A stretch of 64,000 nt of DNA, from the NCBI RefSeq assembly GCF_003112435.1, contig NZ_BDOQ01000003.1, forward strand, positions 310,001-374,000, given 5' to 3'. The notes below the pieces were generated by a model, which did no database searches, had not been told where the DNA came from, and saw nothing but the letters and a program-made list of their open reading frames with translations. Position numbers and translations under genes: made by a program. Source of the stretch: Novimethylophilus kurashikiensis (GTDB lineage: Bacteria > Pseudomonadota > Gammaproteobacteria > Burkholderiales > Methylophilaceae). Numbering within the stretch: the first letter of the stretch is position 1; every line of letters starts with the position of its first letter. Positions 9,445 through 18,814 of the stretch are shown in pieces.

Positions 9445-10101
9445 ATGAATGCCGTCGAAACGTTACAAACCGCAGACAATGTTGCTCAGGCAGAAGCACA
9501 GGCGAACCCATTGGATCGCTATCTCGGGAACACGATTCGCCAACTGCGCCAGGAACACGGACTGACGATTGCTGAAATCTCGGAGCGTGCCGGCATCAGC
9601 AGAGGCATGTTGAGCAAGATCGAAAATGGTGTGACTTCCCCCAGCCTGGAGACGCTCGAACAACTCGCAAATACATTAGGTGTAACGCTCTCGCGCCTAT
9701 TCCGGGGATATAACGCGCCATCAAACGGCGCACAGCTGGTCAAGAAAGGGCAAGGGCTGGAAGTGGTGCGCCGCGGAACCAAGATCGGCCACACCTATCA
9801 CCTGCTGGCCTACGACCAGGGTCCACAAAAGTCCTTCGAGCCATTCTTGATTACATTAGAAGAGGCGGGGGAAGAGTTTCCTGCCTTCGAACACCCGGGA
9901 ACAGAGTTCCTATATATGTTGGAAGGTGTACTGGAATATCGCGTGGGAGACGAGACTTTTGTCATGGAGCCGGGAGACTCGCTGACTTTTCGAGGCGAAA
10001 TTCCGCATCGTCCGGAGAAAATGCACCAGCTGCCGACCCGCTTTCTCTCCATCACTCATTACGACGCTGCTAGCAACGAGGAAATGAACGAGGATATATA
10101 A
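9445..10101 (+). CDS. XRE-family regulator with C-terminal cupin domain
   Basis: A 218-residue protein: an N-terminal helix-turn-helix of the Cro/C1 type (residues about 26-85, GLTIAEISERAGISRGMLSKI) followed by a C-terminal cupin-2 barrel (residues about 140-205, PAFEHPGTEFLYMLEGVLEY). This arrangement is common in one-component regulators that sense small metabolites (PuuR-like). It is divergent from mgdA and shares the 212-base intergenic region, so it is the obvious candidate for methylamine- or C1-responsive control of the NMG operon. No experiment supports this role; repressor versus activator cannot be decided. Confidence 0.88.
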   Translation: MNAVETLQTADNVAQAEAQANPLDRYLGNTIRQLRQEHGLTIAEISERAGISRGMLSKIENGVTSPSLETLEQLANTLGVTLSRLFRGYNAPSNGAQLVKKGQGLEVVRRGTKIGHTYHLLAYDQGPQKSFEPFLITLEEAGEEFPAFEHPGTEFLYMLEGVLEYRVGDETFVMEPGDSLTFRGEIPHRPEKMHQLPTRFLSITHYDAASNEEMNEDI

Positions 10102-10284
10102 GGACATACCCAGCATCCCTCTTCTCAATAGTTGCTACCTAAGCGGCCATAGGCTTGATTGGTTGACAACCCTATACTGTGTAGGCAACACTTCGCACCC
10201 GAATCCCAGCAGAAATCGTGACAAAGACGAGCGTCTCGCACCTTGCCTCTTGCCACACAGCCCATGTAGTGCACCGAAACAAGC

Positions 10285-10869
10285 ATGAAAATCCCCAAGC
10301 ATTCTTTAATTACATTACTTGCGTTCTTGACCTCGCTGGCAATTGCGCCTGCAAAGGCCTTCGATTTACACATCGGCCAAACCGCGAACCCCACCACTCA
10401 AGTAAGTGCGCGCGCAGCATTCACGCCCGGAGATAACGTTGCCGGCCAGATCTCCGATGCCATTCGCAACGCACGTCGACAAGTGCTGGTCCAAGCTTAT
10501 TCCTTTACGCACGACGGCATCGCCAAGGCCTTGATCGACGCGCAACGACGCGGAGTCGAGGTGAAGGTCATCGCCGACCAGGGCGATGCGGAGAAAATGG
10601 AACGCGGACAGATTTTGCGAATGGCCTCGGCCGGTGTTCCGGTATGGCTGGACGGCGTGCATCAGATCGCGCACAACAAGATCGTGATCATCGACGCCGG
10701 GACGACTTCCGCCACGGTGATCACCGGTTCGTTCAACTTCACCAAGGCAGCACAGAATAAAAACGCAGAAAACATGGTTTTTTTGAGTGGCAGCGAGAAA
10801 CTCGCCGACGATTACGTCCGCAATTGGCAGGCGCATCTTGTACACTCCCAACCTTTGAGATTACATTGA
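10285..10869 (+). CDS. Secreted phospholipase-D-type endonuclease (Nuc-like)
   Basis: A 194-residue protein with an N-terminal signal peptide ([19 protein letters not shown]) and one HKD motif (HNKIVIID followed by [17 protein letters not shown]). A single HKD copy at this length fits the Nuc family, which works as a dimer on DNA, rather than two-motif cardiolipin synthases. It should act in the periplasm or outside the cell, perhaps in DNA scavenging. It ends seven bases before ribH, so the two may be cotranscribed, although no functional link is obvious. Confidence 0.82.
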   Translation: MKIPKHSLITLLAFLTSLAIAPAKAFDLHIGQTANPTTQVSARAAFTPGDNVAGQISDAIRNARRQVLVQAYSFTHDGIAKALIDAQRRGVEVKVIADQGDAEKMERGQILRMASAGVPVWLDGVHQIAHNKIVIIDAGTTSATVITGSFNFTKAAQNKNAENMVFLSGSEKLADDYVRNWQAHLVHSQPLRLH

Positions 10870-10876
10870 GATAGCT

Positions 10877-11326
10877 ATGAGAGAAATCGATCAAAACCTG
10901 GACGGCAAAGGCATGCGCATCGGCATCGTATTGTCGCGTTTCAACTCCGATATCGGTGACGGGCTCTTGAGCGCCTGCACTTCCGAGTTGCGCAAGCTCG
11001 GTGTAGCCGAAGACGACATCGCCCTGGCAAGCGTCCCCGGCGCGCTGGAAACCCCGCTCATCCTGCAAAAGATGGCGTTAAGCGAAAAGTTTGACGGCCT
11101 CATCGCATTGGGCGCGATTATTCGCGGCGAGACCTACCACTTCGAAGTGGTCTCCAACGAATCGGCACGCGGCGTTTCCGAAGTTCAACTGGAAACAGGC
11201 ATCCCGGTCGCCAATGCGATCCTTACCACCGAGAACGACGACCAGGCGCTGGCTCGCATGTCCGTCAAAGGTGCAGAAGCAGCTCAAGTAGTGATCGAAA
11301 TGATCAATCTTCTGAGGTGCATATGA
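10877..11326 (+). CDS. ribH: 6,7-dimethyl-8-ribityllumazine synthase
   Basis: A 149-residue lumazine synthase, the penultimate riboflavin enzyme, condensing the ribitylamino-pyrimidinedione with dihydroxybutanone phosphate. Family motifs: [14 protein letters not shown] at the substrate loop, the VPGALETPL segment, [14 protein letters not shown] (with the phosphate-binding and catalytic region) and [12 protein letters not shown]. Length matches the family. The stop overlaps the nusB ATG by four bases (ATGA), the common ribH-nusB pairing. Confidence 0.97.
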   Translation: MREIDQNLDGKGMRIGIVLSRFNSDIGDGLLSACTSELRKLGVAEDDIALASVPGALETPLILQKMALSEKFDGLIALGAIIRGETYHFEVVSNESARGVSEVQLETGIPVANAILTTENDDQALARMSVKGAEAAQVVIEMINLLRCI

Positions 11327-11790
11327 CCACGGAACAGGATGTCAAACCCGGCCGCAACCGCCGGTTATCGCGCGAACTGGTGCTCAAAGGGCTTTACCAG
11401 CAATTCCTGAGCGGCAACAGCACCAGCGATATCTTGCGCGGCATGACCGAGGACAGTACTTATTTGCACGCAGACCAGGCGTATTGCAAGACGTTGATCA
11501 ACGGCGTAATGGAAAACCTGCCCGGACTGGATGCCAAGATCGCCCAATTCATCGATCGCAAGATCGAGGAACTCAGCCCCATCGAGCACGCCATCCTCTG
11601 CATCGCTGGTTATGAACTGGCGTTCGATATGTCCATCCCTTATCGTGTCGCCATCAACGAGGCCATTGAATTGGCAAAACGCTATGGCGGCGCAGACGGT
11701 CACAAGTACGTCAACGGCGTGCTGGATCGTTTGGCAGCCGACCTGCGCCCCGAAGAGATTCAGAAGCGACGCCCCGCGCCCAAGTCTTAA
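11323..11790 (+). CDS. nusB: Transcription antitermination factor NusB
   Basis: 155 residues from ATG at 11323 ([20 protein letters not shown]). A GTG at 11317 in frame would add two residues, but the ATG overlapping the ribH stop is the natural coupled start. The all-helical NusB pattern is clear: [10 protein letters not shown] near the N-terminus, [32 protein letters not shown] and [11 protein letters not shown]. NusB binds boxA RNA with NusE during rRNA antitermination. Confidence 0.96.
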   Translation: MTTEQDVKPGRNRRLSRELVLKGLYQQFLSGNSTSDILRGMTEDSTYLHADQAYCKTLINGVMENLPGLDAKIAQFIDRKIEELSPIEHAILCIAGYELAFDMSIPYRVAINEAIELAKRYGGADGHKYVNGVLDRLAADLRPEEIQKRRPAPKS

Positions 11791-11843
11791 CCCTGTTTCG
11801 GCCCTAGTGTGCAGCGGCGCATTTTCGGTTTATATTGCAAGCC

Positions 11844-12269
11844 ATGTCCGAACCCCAAGAACTCAAGAATGCAGGTTTGAAGGCGACGTTGCCGCGCCTT
11901 AAGGTGCTCTCGTTGTTTGAAAGCAGCGAGCAGCGCCATTTGTCCGCTGAAGACGTGTATCGCATGCTACTGACCAGTGGCGAGGATATTGGCTTGGCGA
12001 CCGTTTACCGTGTGCTGACCCAGTTCGAGCAAGCCGGCTTGCTGGTGCGCCATCACTTCGAGAGCGACAAGGCCGTGTTCGAGCTCAACCACGGTACCCA
12101 CCACGACCATATCGTGTGCTTGCAGTGCGGCCGGGTTGAAGAGTTCTATGACGAAGAGATTGAAGCCCGTCAGAAAAAAGCCGCGACTGAGCGCGGCTTT
12201 TCCATACACGATCATTCCCTGCACATTTACGCCGACTGCACCAAGCAGCCCTGCCCGTACAAGGATTAA
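11844..12269 (+). CDS. fur: Ferric uptake regulator Fur
   Basis: 141 residues from ATG at 11844 (MSEPQELKNAGLKATLPRL); an upstream in-frame TTG at 11835 is less likely. The DNA-binding winged helix occupies residues 1-80 (LSAEDVYRMLL, GLATVYRVLTQFEQAGL). Metal ligands include the HHDHIVCLQC segment with its CxxC pair and the C-terminal CTKQPC pair of the structural zinc site. It represses iron uptake genes when loaded with Fe(II). Confidence 0.96.
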   Translation: MSEPQELKNAGLKATLPRLKVLSLFESSEQRHLSAEDVYRMLLTSGEDIGLATVYRVLTQFEQAGLLVRHHFESDKAVFELNHGTHHDHIVCLQCGRVEEFYDEEIEARQKKAATERGFSIHDHSLHIYADCTKQPCPYKD

Positions 12270-12276
12270 ACGTCGA

Positions 12277-12708
12277 TTAGTCCACTTGGTCTGTCTCTTC
12301 CACGATTTCGAAATCGTGGGTGATCTCAGCCGTTTTCCCCAGCATGATCGAAGCCGAGCAATACTTCTCGGCTGAGAGTTTCACTGCGCGTTCAACCTGT
12401 ACGGGATTGAGATTACGACCTTTCACGACGAAGTGAACGTGAATCTTGGTGAACACCTTTGGCACCTCGTCGGCACGTTCCGCTTGGATCTCTGCCACGC
12501 AATCGCTGATCGCCTGACGCGATTTCTTCAGGATGGTCACCACGTCGAAAGAAGTACAGCCGCCCATGCCGATCAGCAGCATTTCCATCGGTCGCATGCC
12601 GAGATTGCGTCCGCCCATCTCCGGCGCGCCATCCAGGACAACCGCATGCCCGGTTTCCGATTCGCCCATGAAACATACGTTCTCAACCCACTTCACTCGC
12701 GCTTTCAT
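12277..12708 (-). CDS. OsmC/Ohr family protein (YhfA-like)
   Basis: About 143 residues starting MKARVKWVENVCFMGESE at 12708; an in-frame ATG at 12717 would add MGS. It resembles the YhfA branch of the OsmC family, with MEMLLIGMGGCTSFDVVTIL carrying the conserved active-type cysteine and LSAEKYCSASIML the second. OsmC/Ohr members reduce organic peroxides; the YhfA branch is poorly defined functionally. It is convergent with fur, eight bases apart. Confidence 0.88.
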   Translation of the reverse strand: MKARVKWVENVCFMGESETGHAVVLDGAPEMGGRNLGMRPMEMLLIGMGGCTSFDVVTILKKSRQAISDCVAEIQAERADEVPKVFTKIHVHFVVKGRNLNPVQVERAVKLSAEKYCSASIMLGKTAEITHDFEIVEETDQVD

Positions 12709-12822
12709 GCTGCCCATCTCTCCTCAAAATGAATCTAGCAGTGTAGCGGTTCCGCCAATCCGCATGCAAATCATGCCCGTTGCACTGCTACAATCAGCCT
12801 CATCCCGCAATTAGGTCATTCC

Positions 12823-14289
12823 ATGAAATACCGCGATCTACGTGACTTCATCCAACAATTGGAACAACTGGGCGAATTGCGCCGGGTCAACGTCACGGTC
12901 GACCCACGCCTCGAAATGACGGAAATCTGCGATCGCGTGCTCAAGTCCGGCGGACCGGCCGTGTTGTTCGAGCATCCTGAGGGCCATACAATTCCCGTAC
13001 TGGCCAATTTATTCGGCACCCCCCGCCGCGTTGCCTTGGGCATGGGCGAGGAATCGGTAGAAGCGCTACGCGATGTGGGCAAGCTGCTGGCCTTCTTGAA
13101 GGAACCGGAACCGCCGAAAGGGCTCCGCGATGCGTGGGAGAAGTGGCCCAAGTTCAAGAAGATCCTCGACATGGCACCCAAGGTGGTTTCAAGCGCGCCA
13201 TGCCAGGAGGTAGTATTGGAGGGTGACGACGTCGATCTCGCCCGCCTACCGATCCAGACCTGTTGGCCTGGAGACGCCGGACCGCTGATTACCTGGGGCC
13301 TGACAGTCACCAAAGGGCCGCATAAGGAACGTCAGAACCTCGGCATTTATCGCCAGCAGGTGATCGGCCGTAACAAGGTCATTATGCGTTGGCTGGCACA
13401 TCGCGGCGGCGCTTTGGATTTTCGCGATTGGTGCCTGGCGCATCCGGGCGAGAATTTCCCGGTTGCAGTGGCATTAGGGGCCGATCCGGCCACAATCCTG
13501 GGCGCAGTGACCCCCGTACCGGATACCTTATCGGAATACCAATTCGCGGGCCTGTTGCGCGGCGGTAAGACCGAAATCGTGAAATGCCTGGGCAACGACC
13601 TGCACGTCCCGGCGGGAGCGGAAATCGTGCTCGAAGGCCATATCGCACCGGACGAAACCGCACTGGAAGGCCCCTTCGGCGACCATACCGGCTATTACAA
13701 CGAAGTCGACCGTTTTCCTGTCTTCACCATTACCCGCATCACCATGCGGCGCGATCCGATTTATCACAGCACCTATACGGGCAAACCTCCGGATGAACCG
13801 GCAGTCCTCGGCGTCGCACTCAACGAAGTTTTTGTTCCGCTGCTGCAAAAGCAGTTCCCGGAGATCATCGACTTTTATCTTCCGCCCGAAGGCTGCAGCT
13901 ACCGGTTGGCCGTGGTCAGCATTCGCAAGCAGTACCCCGGCCATGCCAAGCGCGTGATGTTCGGCATCTGGAGCTTCTTGCGACAGTTCATGTACACCAA
14001 GTTCATCATTGTGACTGACGACGACGTGGATATCCGCGACTGGAAAGAAGTTGTCTGGGCGCTGACGACCCGGGTAGACGCGGCACGCGATACCCTGATC
14101 GCCGAAAACACGCCTATCGACTACCTCGACTTTGCCAGCCCGGTCTCAGGCTTGGGCAGCAAAATGGGCATTGATGCTACGAATAAATGGAAGGGCGAAA
14201 CGAATCGGGAGTGGGGGCAGGCCATTGCCATGTCCGAGGAGATCAAGCAGCGGGTGGACAACTTGTGGGGCAGCCTCGGACTGGACTGA
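12823..14289 (+). CDS. ubiD: UbiD-type 4-hydroxy-3-polyprenylbenzoate decarboxylase
   Basis: A 488-residue prenylated-FMN decarboxylase of ubiquinone synthesis. The N-terminus [19 protein letters not shown], the [18 protein letters not shown] region, [18 protein letters not shown] and the acidic [16 protein letters not shown] segment are hallmarks of UbiD. Length is that of the Escherichia coli enzyme. It needs a UbiX partner for its cofactor, which is not in this window. Confidence 0.95.
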   Translation: MKYRDLRDFIQQLEQLGELRRVNVTVDPRLEMTEICDRVLKSGGPAVLFEHPEGHTIPVLANLFGTPRRVALGMGEESVEALRDVGKLLAFLKEPEPPKGLRDAWEKWPKFKKILDMAPKVVSSAPCQEVVLEGDDVDLARLPIQTCWPGDAGPLITWGLTVTKGPHKERQNLGIYRQQVIGRNKVIMRWLAHRGGALDFRDWCLAHPGENFPVAVALGADPATILGAVTPVPDTLSEYQFAGLLRGGKTEIVKCLGNDLHVPAGAEIVLEGHIAPDETALEGPFGDHTGYYNEVDRFPVFTITRITMRRDPIYHSTYTGKPPDEPAVLGVALNEVFVPLLQKQFPEIIDFYLPPEGCSYRLAVVSIRKQYPGHAKRVMFGIWSFLRQFMYTKFIIVTDDDVDIRDWKEVVWALTTRVDAARDTLIAENTPIDYLDFASPVSGLGSKMGIDATNKWKGETNREWGQAIAMSEEIKQRVDNLWGSLGLD

Positions 14290-14310
14290 CCCACAAGGAC
14301 ATTCTCGTTT

Positions 14311-14427
14311 TTAGTTGTCGTGTTTTTTGAAAATGAAATACAACCAGAACGAAACAACGACCATGGTCCCCGTCACGGTCAGGATGCTCATCAGACCTAC
14401 GGGTGTTTTAAACAGGACGTCCAACAT
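14311..14427 (-). CDS. Small DUF3149-type membrane protein
   Basis: A 38-residue ORF from ATG 14427 (MLDVLFKTPVGLMSILTV) to TAA at 14311, preceded by a strong GAAGGAGA ribosome site. It has one transmembrane segment (about residues 9-31) and a basic C-terminal tail (FKKHDN). The pattern of a short N-terminus, VGLMS and a single helix resembles DUF3149 proteins found next to housekeeping genes in betaproteobacteria. Function unknown. It is convergent with ubiD. Confidence 0.72.
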   Translation of the reverse strand: MLDVLFKTPVGLMSILTVTGTMVVVSFWLYFIFKKHDN

Positions 14428-14511
14428 AGCAAATCTCCTTCGTTAAAAAGATAAGCAAGTCCCATTTTACGCCCCGAAGCCATTTTGTAAAGACCCTATT
14501 CCAGAAAAGAC

Positions 14512-14547
14512 AAAGCCCGGAAGCTGATACTCTCTCCGGGCTTTTTT
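14512..14547. terminator. Intrinsic terminator between ubiD/DUF3149 and the FKBP gene
   Basis: A 10-bp stem (AAAGCCCGGA 14512-14521 with TCCGGGCTTT 14535-14544) with a T run on the plus strand. On the minus strand the same hairpin lies about 15 bases after the FKBP stop and is followed by a T-rich stretch, so it probably works in both directions. Confidence 0.85.
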
Positions 14548-14561
14548 ATAACGGTAGTAAC

Positions 14562-15026
14562 TTATTGAACGTATAAGAGTTCCACGTCGAAAATCAACGT
14601 CGCATAGGGCGGGATCACACCGCCCGCGCCATGCGCACCATAGCCCATGTGGGACGGAATGATCAGCGTGCGCTTGCCGCCGACTTTCATGCCGACAACG
14701 CCTTCGTCCCATCCGCGGATGACCTGGCCACCACCGAGGAAGAACATGAAGGGCTCTCCGCGATCTACCGAGCTATCGAACTTGGTGCCGTGACCTTCCG
14801 GCTTGCTGGGATCGTACAACCAACCGGTATAGTGCACCTTGACGTTGGTACCAGGAAAAGCCTCTTTGCCATCGCCGACTTTCTGGTCGATGGTCTCGAG
14901 TTCGTTGATGGTTTGTTTCATTGCAGGTTTATCCTTGACATTGGTGTCGGCAACAGCGTTATAACCGGCCACAGCCGCCACCAGAGCGGAAATGCAGCCG
15001 ATCACAACAAACACTTTTTTCTTCAT
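14562..15026 (-). CDS. FKBP-type peptidyl-prolyl isomerase, exported
   Basis: 154 residues from ATG 15026 (MKKKVFVVIGCISALVAAVA), preferred over the open frame back to 15101 because a GGAG site precedes it and a signal or anchor segment follows at once. The FKBP domain covers residues about 55-154: VKVHYTGWLYD, FDSSVDRGEPFMF, VIRGWDEGVVGMKVGGKR and GVIPPYATLIFDVELL, with the active-site aromatic and YGAHGAGGVIPP loop. It should catalyse proline isomerisation in the periplasm. Confidence 0.92.
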   Translation of the reverse strand: MKKKVFVVIGCISALVAAVAGYNAVADTNVKDKPAMKQTINELETIDQKVGDGKEAFPGTNVKVHYTGWLYDPSKPEGHGTKFDSSVDRGEPFMFFLGGGQVIRGWDEGVVGMKVGGKRTLIIPSHMGYGAHGAGGVIPPYATLIFDVELLYVQ

Positions 15027-15149
15027 GGGGTTTGCTCCAAAGCAGAAAGTGGCGATCATACCCGAAAGTTCAGGTAACTTCGCAATTGTGCCAATCGGCA
15101 CAGTTGGTTATGATTTCATATTAGTCTACTTCCCCCGCAATTTTTTCCA

Positions 15150-15665
15150 ATGCAGAAAAAAAACAGCTTTACCTTTGAGGAGCTGCTTGCTTGTGGCCGC
15201 GGCGAAATGTTCGGTCCGGGCAATGCGCAATTACCCCTCCCTCCGATGCTGATGTTCGATCGGATCGTTTCCATCACCGAAGACGGTGGTAAATACGATA
15301 AAGGCAACATCGTCGCGGAACTGGATGTTCGGCCGGACCTCTGGTTTTTTGGCTGCCATTTCGAAGGCGACCCTGTCATGCCGGGCTGCCTCGGGCTCGA
15401 TGCCATGTGGCAATTGGTTGGATTCTTTCTGGGCTGGATGGGTGGCCCGGGACACGGCCGCGCGCTGGGCGCCGGTGAAGTAAAATTTACGGGCCAAGTG
15501 GTGCCTACAGCAAAAAAAATCACCTACCACATCGACATGAAACGCGTCATTATGCGTAAATTAGTCATGGGTATCGCCGATGCGCGTATGGAAGTAGACG
15601 GACGCGAGATTTATGCGGCTACAGACTTGCGCGTCGGACTCTTCACTCGCACGGATAATTTTTAA
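15150..15665 (+). CDS. fabA: 3-hydroxydecanoyl-ACP dehydratase/isomerase
   Basis: 171 residues, the same length as E. coli FabA. The active-site histidine lies in [19 protein letters not shown] and the aspartate-bearing helix follows as [13 protein letters not shown]. It dehydrates and isomerises the C10 intermediate, giving the branch to unsaturated fatty acids. fabB follows 16 bases downstream in the classical pair. Confidence 0.97.
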   Translation: MQKKNSFTFEELLACGRGEMFGPGNAQLPLPPMLMFDRIVSITEDGGKYDKGNIVAELDVRPDLWFFGCHFEGDPVMPGCLGLDAMWQLVGFFLGWMGGPGHGRALGAGEVKFTGQVVPTAKKITYHIDMKRVIMRKLVMGIADARMEVDGREIYAATDLRVGLFTRTDNF

Positions 15666-15681
15666 GTAGGAGGACGTGGAA

Positions 15682-16899
15682 ATGCGTCGCGTCGTCGTCA
15701 CCGGGATGGGCATTGTATCCAGCCTGGGCAATAACAAAGAGGAAGTACTGGGCAGCCTTCGCGAAGGCCGCTCCGGCATCACCTTTCAGCCGGAATATGC
15801 CGAGCGCGGCCTGCGCTCGCAGGTTGCCGGTTCGGTCAAGCTCAATGTCGAAGAGCTCATCGACAGGAAGCTCATGCGCTTCATGGCCAAGGGCCACGCT
15901 TACACCTGGGTTGCCATGCAGGAAGCCATCGCCGACGCCGGCTTGCCAGAAGAATTGGTATCCAATGTACGCACTGGCTTGATCGTCGGCCAGGGCGGGG
16001 CCTCGCACGAAAGCATTGTCGAAGGCGTAGATACGCTGCGCGAAAGGGGTGTGCGTCGAGTCGGCCCGTACATGGTGACCAAATCCATGACCAGTGGCAT
16101 TTCGGCTTGCCTCGCCACTGGCGCCAAGATCAAAGGCATCAATTACGCCATCAGTTCCGCCTGCGCTACCAGTGCTCACTGCATCGGGGCAGGTGTAGAG
16201 CAGATTCAGCTCGGCAAGCAGGACATCGTATTCGCCGGCGGCGGCGAGGAAGAGCACTGGTCGCTATCCTTCATGTTCGATGCCATGGGCGCGCTGTCCA
16301 GCAAATACAACGACACCCCGGAAAAGGCTTCGCGCACTTATGACGCGGACCGCGATGGCTTTGTGATTTCCGGCGGCGGCGGCATCCTCGTGCTGGAAGA
16401 ATATGAACACGCCAAGGCACGCGGTGCAAAGATTTATGCCGAAGTGGTTGGTTACGGCGCAACGTCCGACGGTTATGACATGGTAGCCCCATCCGGTGAA
16501 GGCGCGATGCGCTGCATGCAGCAGGCGCTGCAAGGCGTTGAAGGCCCAATCGATTACATCAATACCCACGGCACCAGCACGTCGGTTGGCGATGTGAAGG
16601 AACTGGAAGCAATCCGTGCTGTGTTTGGCGATCAGGTGCCGCCTACCGCATCCACCAAGTCACTGTCCGGCCACGCATTGGGCGCAGCTGGCGTGAACGA
16701 GGCCATCTACACGCTGCTGATGATGGAAAACAATTTCATCGCCGCATCCGCCAACATCGAAACCCTCGACCCGGCAGCGGAAGGGATGAACATCGTCCGC
16801 CAACGAATCGACAATGCCAATATTCAGACAGCGCTCTCCAACAGCTTCGGTTTCGGTGGTACGAACGCGAGCCTGGTTTTTTCGCGTTACAAGCAATAA
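15682..16899 (+). CDS. fabB: 3-oxoacyl-ACP synthase I
   Basis: 405 residues from ATG 15682 ([16 protein letters not shown]). AGGAGG at 15669-15674 is spaced correctly for this ATG and too close to the upstream GTG at 15676. The Cys-His-His triad is visible: [11 protein letters not shown] (Cys), [11 protein letters not shown] (His) and [12 protein letters not shown] (His). It elongates the cis-3-decenoyl product of FabA. A perfect 16-bp-stem terminator follows. Confidence 0.97.
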   Translation: MRRVVVTGMGIVSSLGNNKEEVLGSLREGRSGITFQPEYAERGLRSQVAGSVKLNVEELIDRKLMRFMAKGHAYTWVAMQEAIADAGLPEELVSNVRTGLIVGQGGASHESIVEGVDTLRERGVRRVGPYMVTKSMTSGISACLATGAKIKGINYAISSACATSAHCIGAGVEQIQLGKQDIVFAGGGEEEHWSLSFMFDAMGALSSKYNDTPEKASRTYDADRDGFVISGGGGILVLEEYEHAKARGAKIYAEVVGYGATSDGYDMVAPSGEGAMRCMQQALQGVEGPIDYINTHGTSTSVGDVKELEAIRAVFGDQVPPTASTKSLSGHALGAAGVNEAIYTLLMMENNFIAASANIETLDPAAEGMNIVRQRIDNANIQTALSNSFGFGGTNASLVFSRYKQ

Positions 16900-16922
16900 C
16901 GCCAAGCACGCTGTTAGCAATA

Positions 16923-16960
16923 AAGCAAAAAAGCCGGGAAACACCCCGGCTTTTTTGCTT
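16923..16960. terminator. Bidirectional terminator between fabB and xerD
   Basis: A perfect 16-bp inverted repeat (16923-16938 with 16945-16960) around a six-base loop. The GC core CCCGGC is flanked by A and T runs so that both convergent genes, fabB and xerD, would have a U tract. Confidence 0.93.
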
Positions 16961-16973
16961 TTTATCCTGCACT

Positions 16974-17867
16974 TCATCCACGAGGGTGATGTGTTGCATG
17001 CAATTGTTTAAGCCGCTCCCGCGCGACATGCGTATAAATCTGCGTCGTAGAAATATCCGCATGACCAAGCAGCATCTGCACCACGCGCAAATCAGCACCA
17101 TGATTGAGCAAATGCGTCGCAAAGGCATGCCGCAACACATGCGGGGATAACGCCTTGTGAATACCGGCCCTGGTGGCATAGCGCTTAATGAGGTACCAGA
17201 ATGCCTGTCGCGTCATTGCCCCGCCGCGCTGGGTCACGAACATGCTGTCGGAAATATGGCCATCCAGAATCGCAAGCCGCGCTTCCTTCATATAGCGCGT
17301 TAGCCAATCCAACGCCTCTTCGCCCAGCGGGACTAACCGTGTCTTGCTGCCTTTTCCGGTCACGCGCAGCACACCGTCCCCGATACTGACTTCCGCCACC
17401 TTCAGATTGACTAATTCGGATACGCGCAACCCGGTGGCATAGAGCGTCTCCAACATGGCACGATCGCGCAAGCCCAGCAATTCGGTATCACTGGGAGCAT
17501 TGAGTAGCGCCACCACATCGTCTTCCGTCAGACTCTTGGGCAGGGAGCGCGGCAACTTGGGCGAATCCAGCAGCAAGCTGGGATCAGCATCGATCTTGCC
17601 TTCGCGCAAAAGATATCGATAGAAGCGCCGCAAACTGGCGATGAGACGGGCCACACTGCGCGATTTGGTAGCCGCGGAGCGCACCGCGAGATAATCCTGC
17701 AGGTCTTCCAAGACTACTTGCTGCAAAGGGCGCTTACGCTCCGCCATCCATTCACCAAATTGCGTCAGGTCGCGGCGATAGCTCTCCAGCGTGTTGCGCG
17801 CAAGGCCGTCTTCCAGCCACAAATGATCGATGAATTGATCAAGCAGCGCTTGCTGCGTTTCGTTCAT
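16974..17867 (-). CDS. xerD: Site-specific tyrosine recombinase XerD
   Basis: 297 residues from ATG 17867 (MNETQQALLDQFIDHL). The SAM-like N-terminal domain (GLARNTLESYRRDLTQF) precedes the catalytic domain with all active-site residues: TGLRVSELVNL (Arg), the TGKGSKTRLVPLG beta-hairpin lysine, LSPHVLRHAFATHLL (HxxR), MLLGHADISTTQIYTHV (His and Tyr). It resolves chromosome dimers at dif with XerC. It overlaps ogt by 29 bases. Confidence 0.95.
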   Translation of the reverse strand: MNETQQALLDQFIDHLWLEDGLARNTLESYRRDLTQFGEWMAERKRPLQQVVLEDLQDYLAVRSAATKSRSVARLIASLRRFYRYLLREGKIDADPSLLLDSPKLPRSLPKSLTEDDVVALLNAPSDTELLGLRDRAMLETLYATGLRVSELVNLKVAEVSIGDGVLRVTGKGSKTRLVPLGEEALDWLTRYMKEARLAILDGHISDSMFVTQRGGAMTRQAFWYLIKRYATRAGIHKALSPHVLRHAFATHLLNHGADLRVVQMLLGHADISTTQIYTHVARERLKQLHATHHPRG

Positions 17868-18315
17868 GGGCAAGCAGCCAACGTTTGATATCCAGGGAAT
17901 CCGACTTTCTGCCGCTCATAAATCCGCCCAATCCGTTGGTTGCAACGATGCGATGGCAAGGAATCACGATCGGGAAATGGTTGGCACCGCAGGCGTTTGC
18001 TACCGCTCTCGGACCAGAACCGACACGTTCTGCAAGTTCGCGATAGGTGATCGTCTCTCCTGCTGGAACCGCTGCTATAGCCGCCCATACGCGCTGCTGG
18101 AAAGGTGTTCCTCGAATTGCCAGCGGCAAATCGAATTGCGTCGTTGGGTCATTGAAATAGCGATCCAGCGCCTGGCATACCTTCTCAGCCAGGGCGTTAG
18201 TAGGTGCAGAGGCTGGTGTCGAATGCGGCAGGAATAGGATTTCCGTTACCGTATCCTCATTGCAACGAATGCCGAGCGTGGTATGGGGAACAGAAAAACA
18301 AGCCTGGTAGGTCAT
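17839..18315 (-). CDS. ogt: Methylated-DNA--protein-cysteine methyltransferase
   Basis: 158 residues with the suicide cysteine in IVIPCHRIVATNGLGGFMSG and the preceding RAVANACGANHFP helix typical of Ogt/AdaC. GTPFQQRVWAAIAAVPAGET is the conserved DNA-binding start. It repairs O6-alkylguanine, a lesion plausible in a formaldehyde- and methyl-rich cell. Its 3' end overlaps the xerD start. Confidence 0.93.
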   Translation of the reverse strand: MTYQACFSVPHTTLGIRCNEDTVTEILFLPHSTPASAPTNALAEKVCQALDRYFNDPTTQFDLPLAIRGTPFQQRVWAAIAAVPAGETITYRELAERVGSGPRAVANACGANHFPIVIPCHRIVATNGLGGFMSGRKSDSLDIKRWLLAHERNAASAA

Positions 18316-18345
18316 CCGGTTATCTTACCGCAGGACGGACAATAA

Positions 18346-18374
18346 AAAACCCGCGCCTTGCGAGCGCGGGTTTT
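18346..18374 (-). terminator. Terminator of the rpsP-rimM-trmD-rplS operon
   Basis: An 11-bp stem (18346-18356 with 18364-18374, core ACCCGCGC/GCGCGGGT) followed on the minus strand by TTTTTTATT, about 24 bases after the rplS stop. Confidence 0.92.
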
Positions 18375-18397
18375 GAGTCGTGCATGAAACGCGACGA

Positions 18398-18796
18398 TTA
18401 CTCTGCAGCGGTTTCGCTTGCAGCAGCTTCCTTGACGCGGTTCGGCAGCTTTTCCTTGATGCGTGCAGACTTGCCGGAACGCTCGCGGAGGTAGTACAGC
18501 TTGGCGCGACGCACATCACCGCGGCGCTTCAGCTCGATGCTGGCGATCAGCGGGGAGTAGGTCTGAAAGGTACGTTCGACGCCTTCGCCGGAAGAAATCT
18601 TGCGCACGATGAAGCTGGAGTTGAGGCCGCGGTTGCGCTTGGCAACGACCACGCCTTCATAAGCCTGCAGACGTTCGCGGTTACCTTCCTTCACCTTCAC
18701 TTGCACGACAACGGTGTCACCGGGAGCGAAAGCGGGAATGGTCTTACCCAGGCGGGCGATTTCTTCCTGTTCCAGTTGTTGGATGATGTTGCTCAT
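18398..18796 (-). CDS. rplS: Large ribosomal subunit protein bL19
   Basis: 132 residues with the L19 pattern [53 protein letters not shown] and [19 protein letters not shown]. An alanine/glutamate-rich tail beyond residue 120 is common in betaproteobacteria. It is the last gene of the rpsP operon. Confidence 0.98.
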   Translation of the reverse strand: MSNIIQQLEQEEIARLGKTIPAFAPGDTVVVQVKVKEGNRERLQAYEGVVVAKRNRGLNSSFIVRKISSGEGVERTFQTYSPLIASIELKRRGDVRRAKLYYLRERSGKSARIKEKLPNRVKEAAASETAAE

Positions 18797-18814
18797 AGGA
18801 CTTCCTTCCTAGCT

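Noticed and set aside
10285..10869. Reading the PLD protein as a defence nuclease
   Set aside because: It has a signal peptide and sits among housekeeping genes, so a periplasmic nuclease is simpler.
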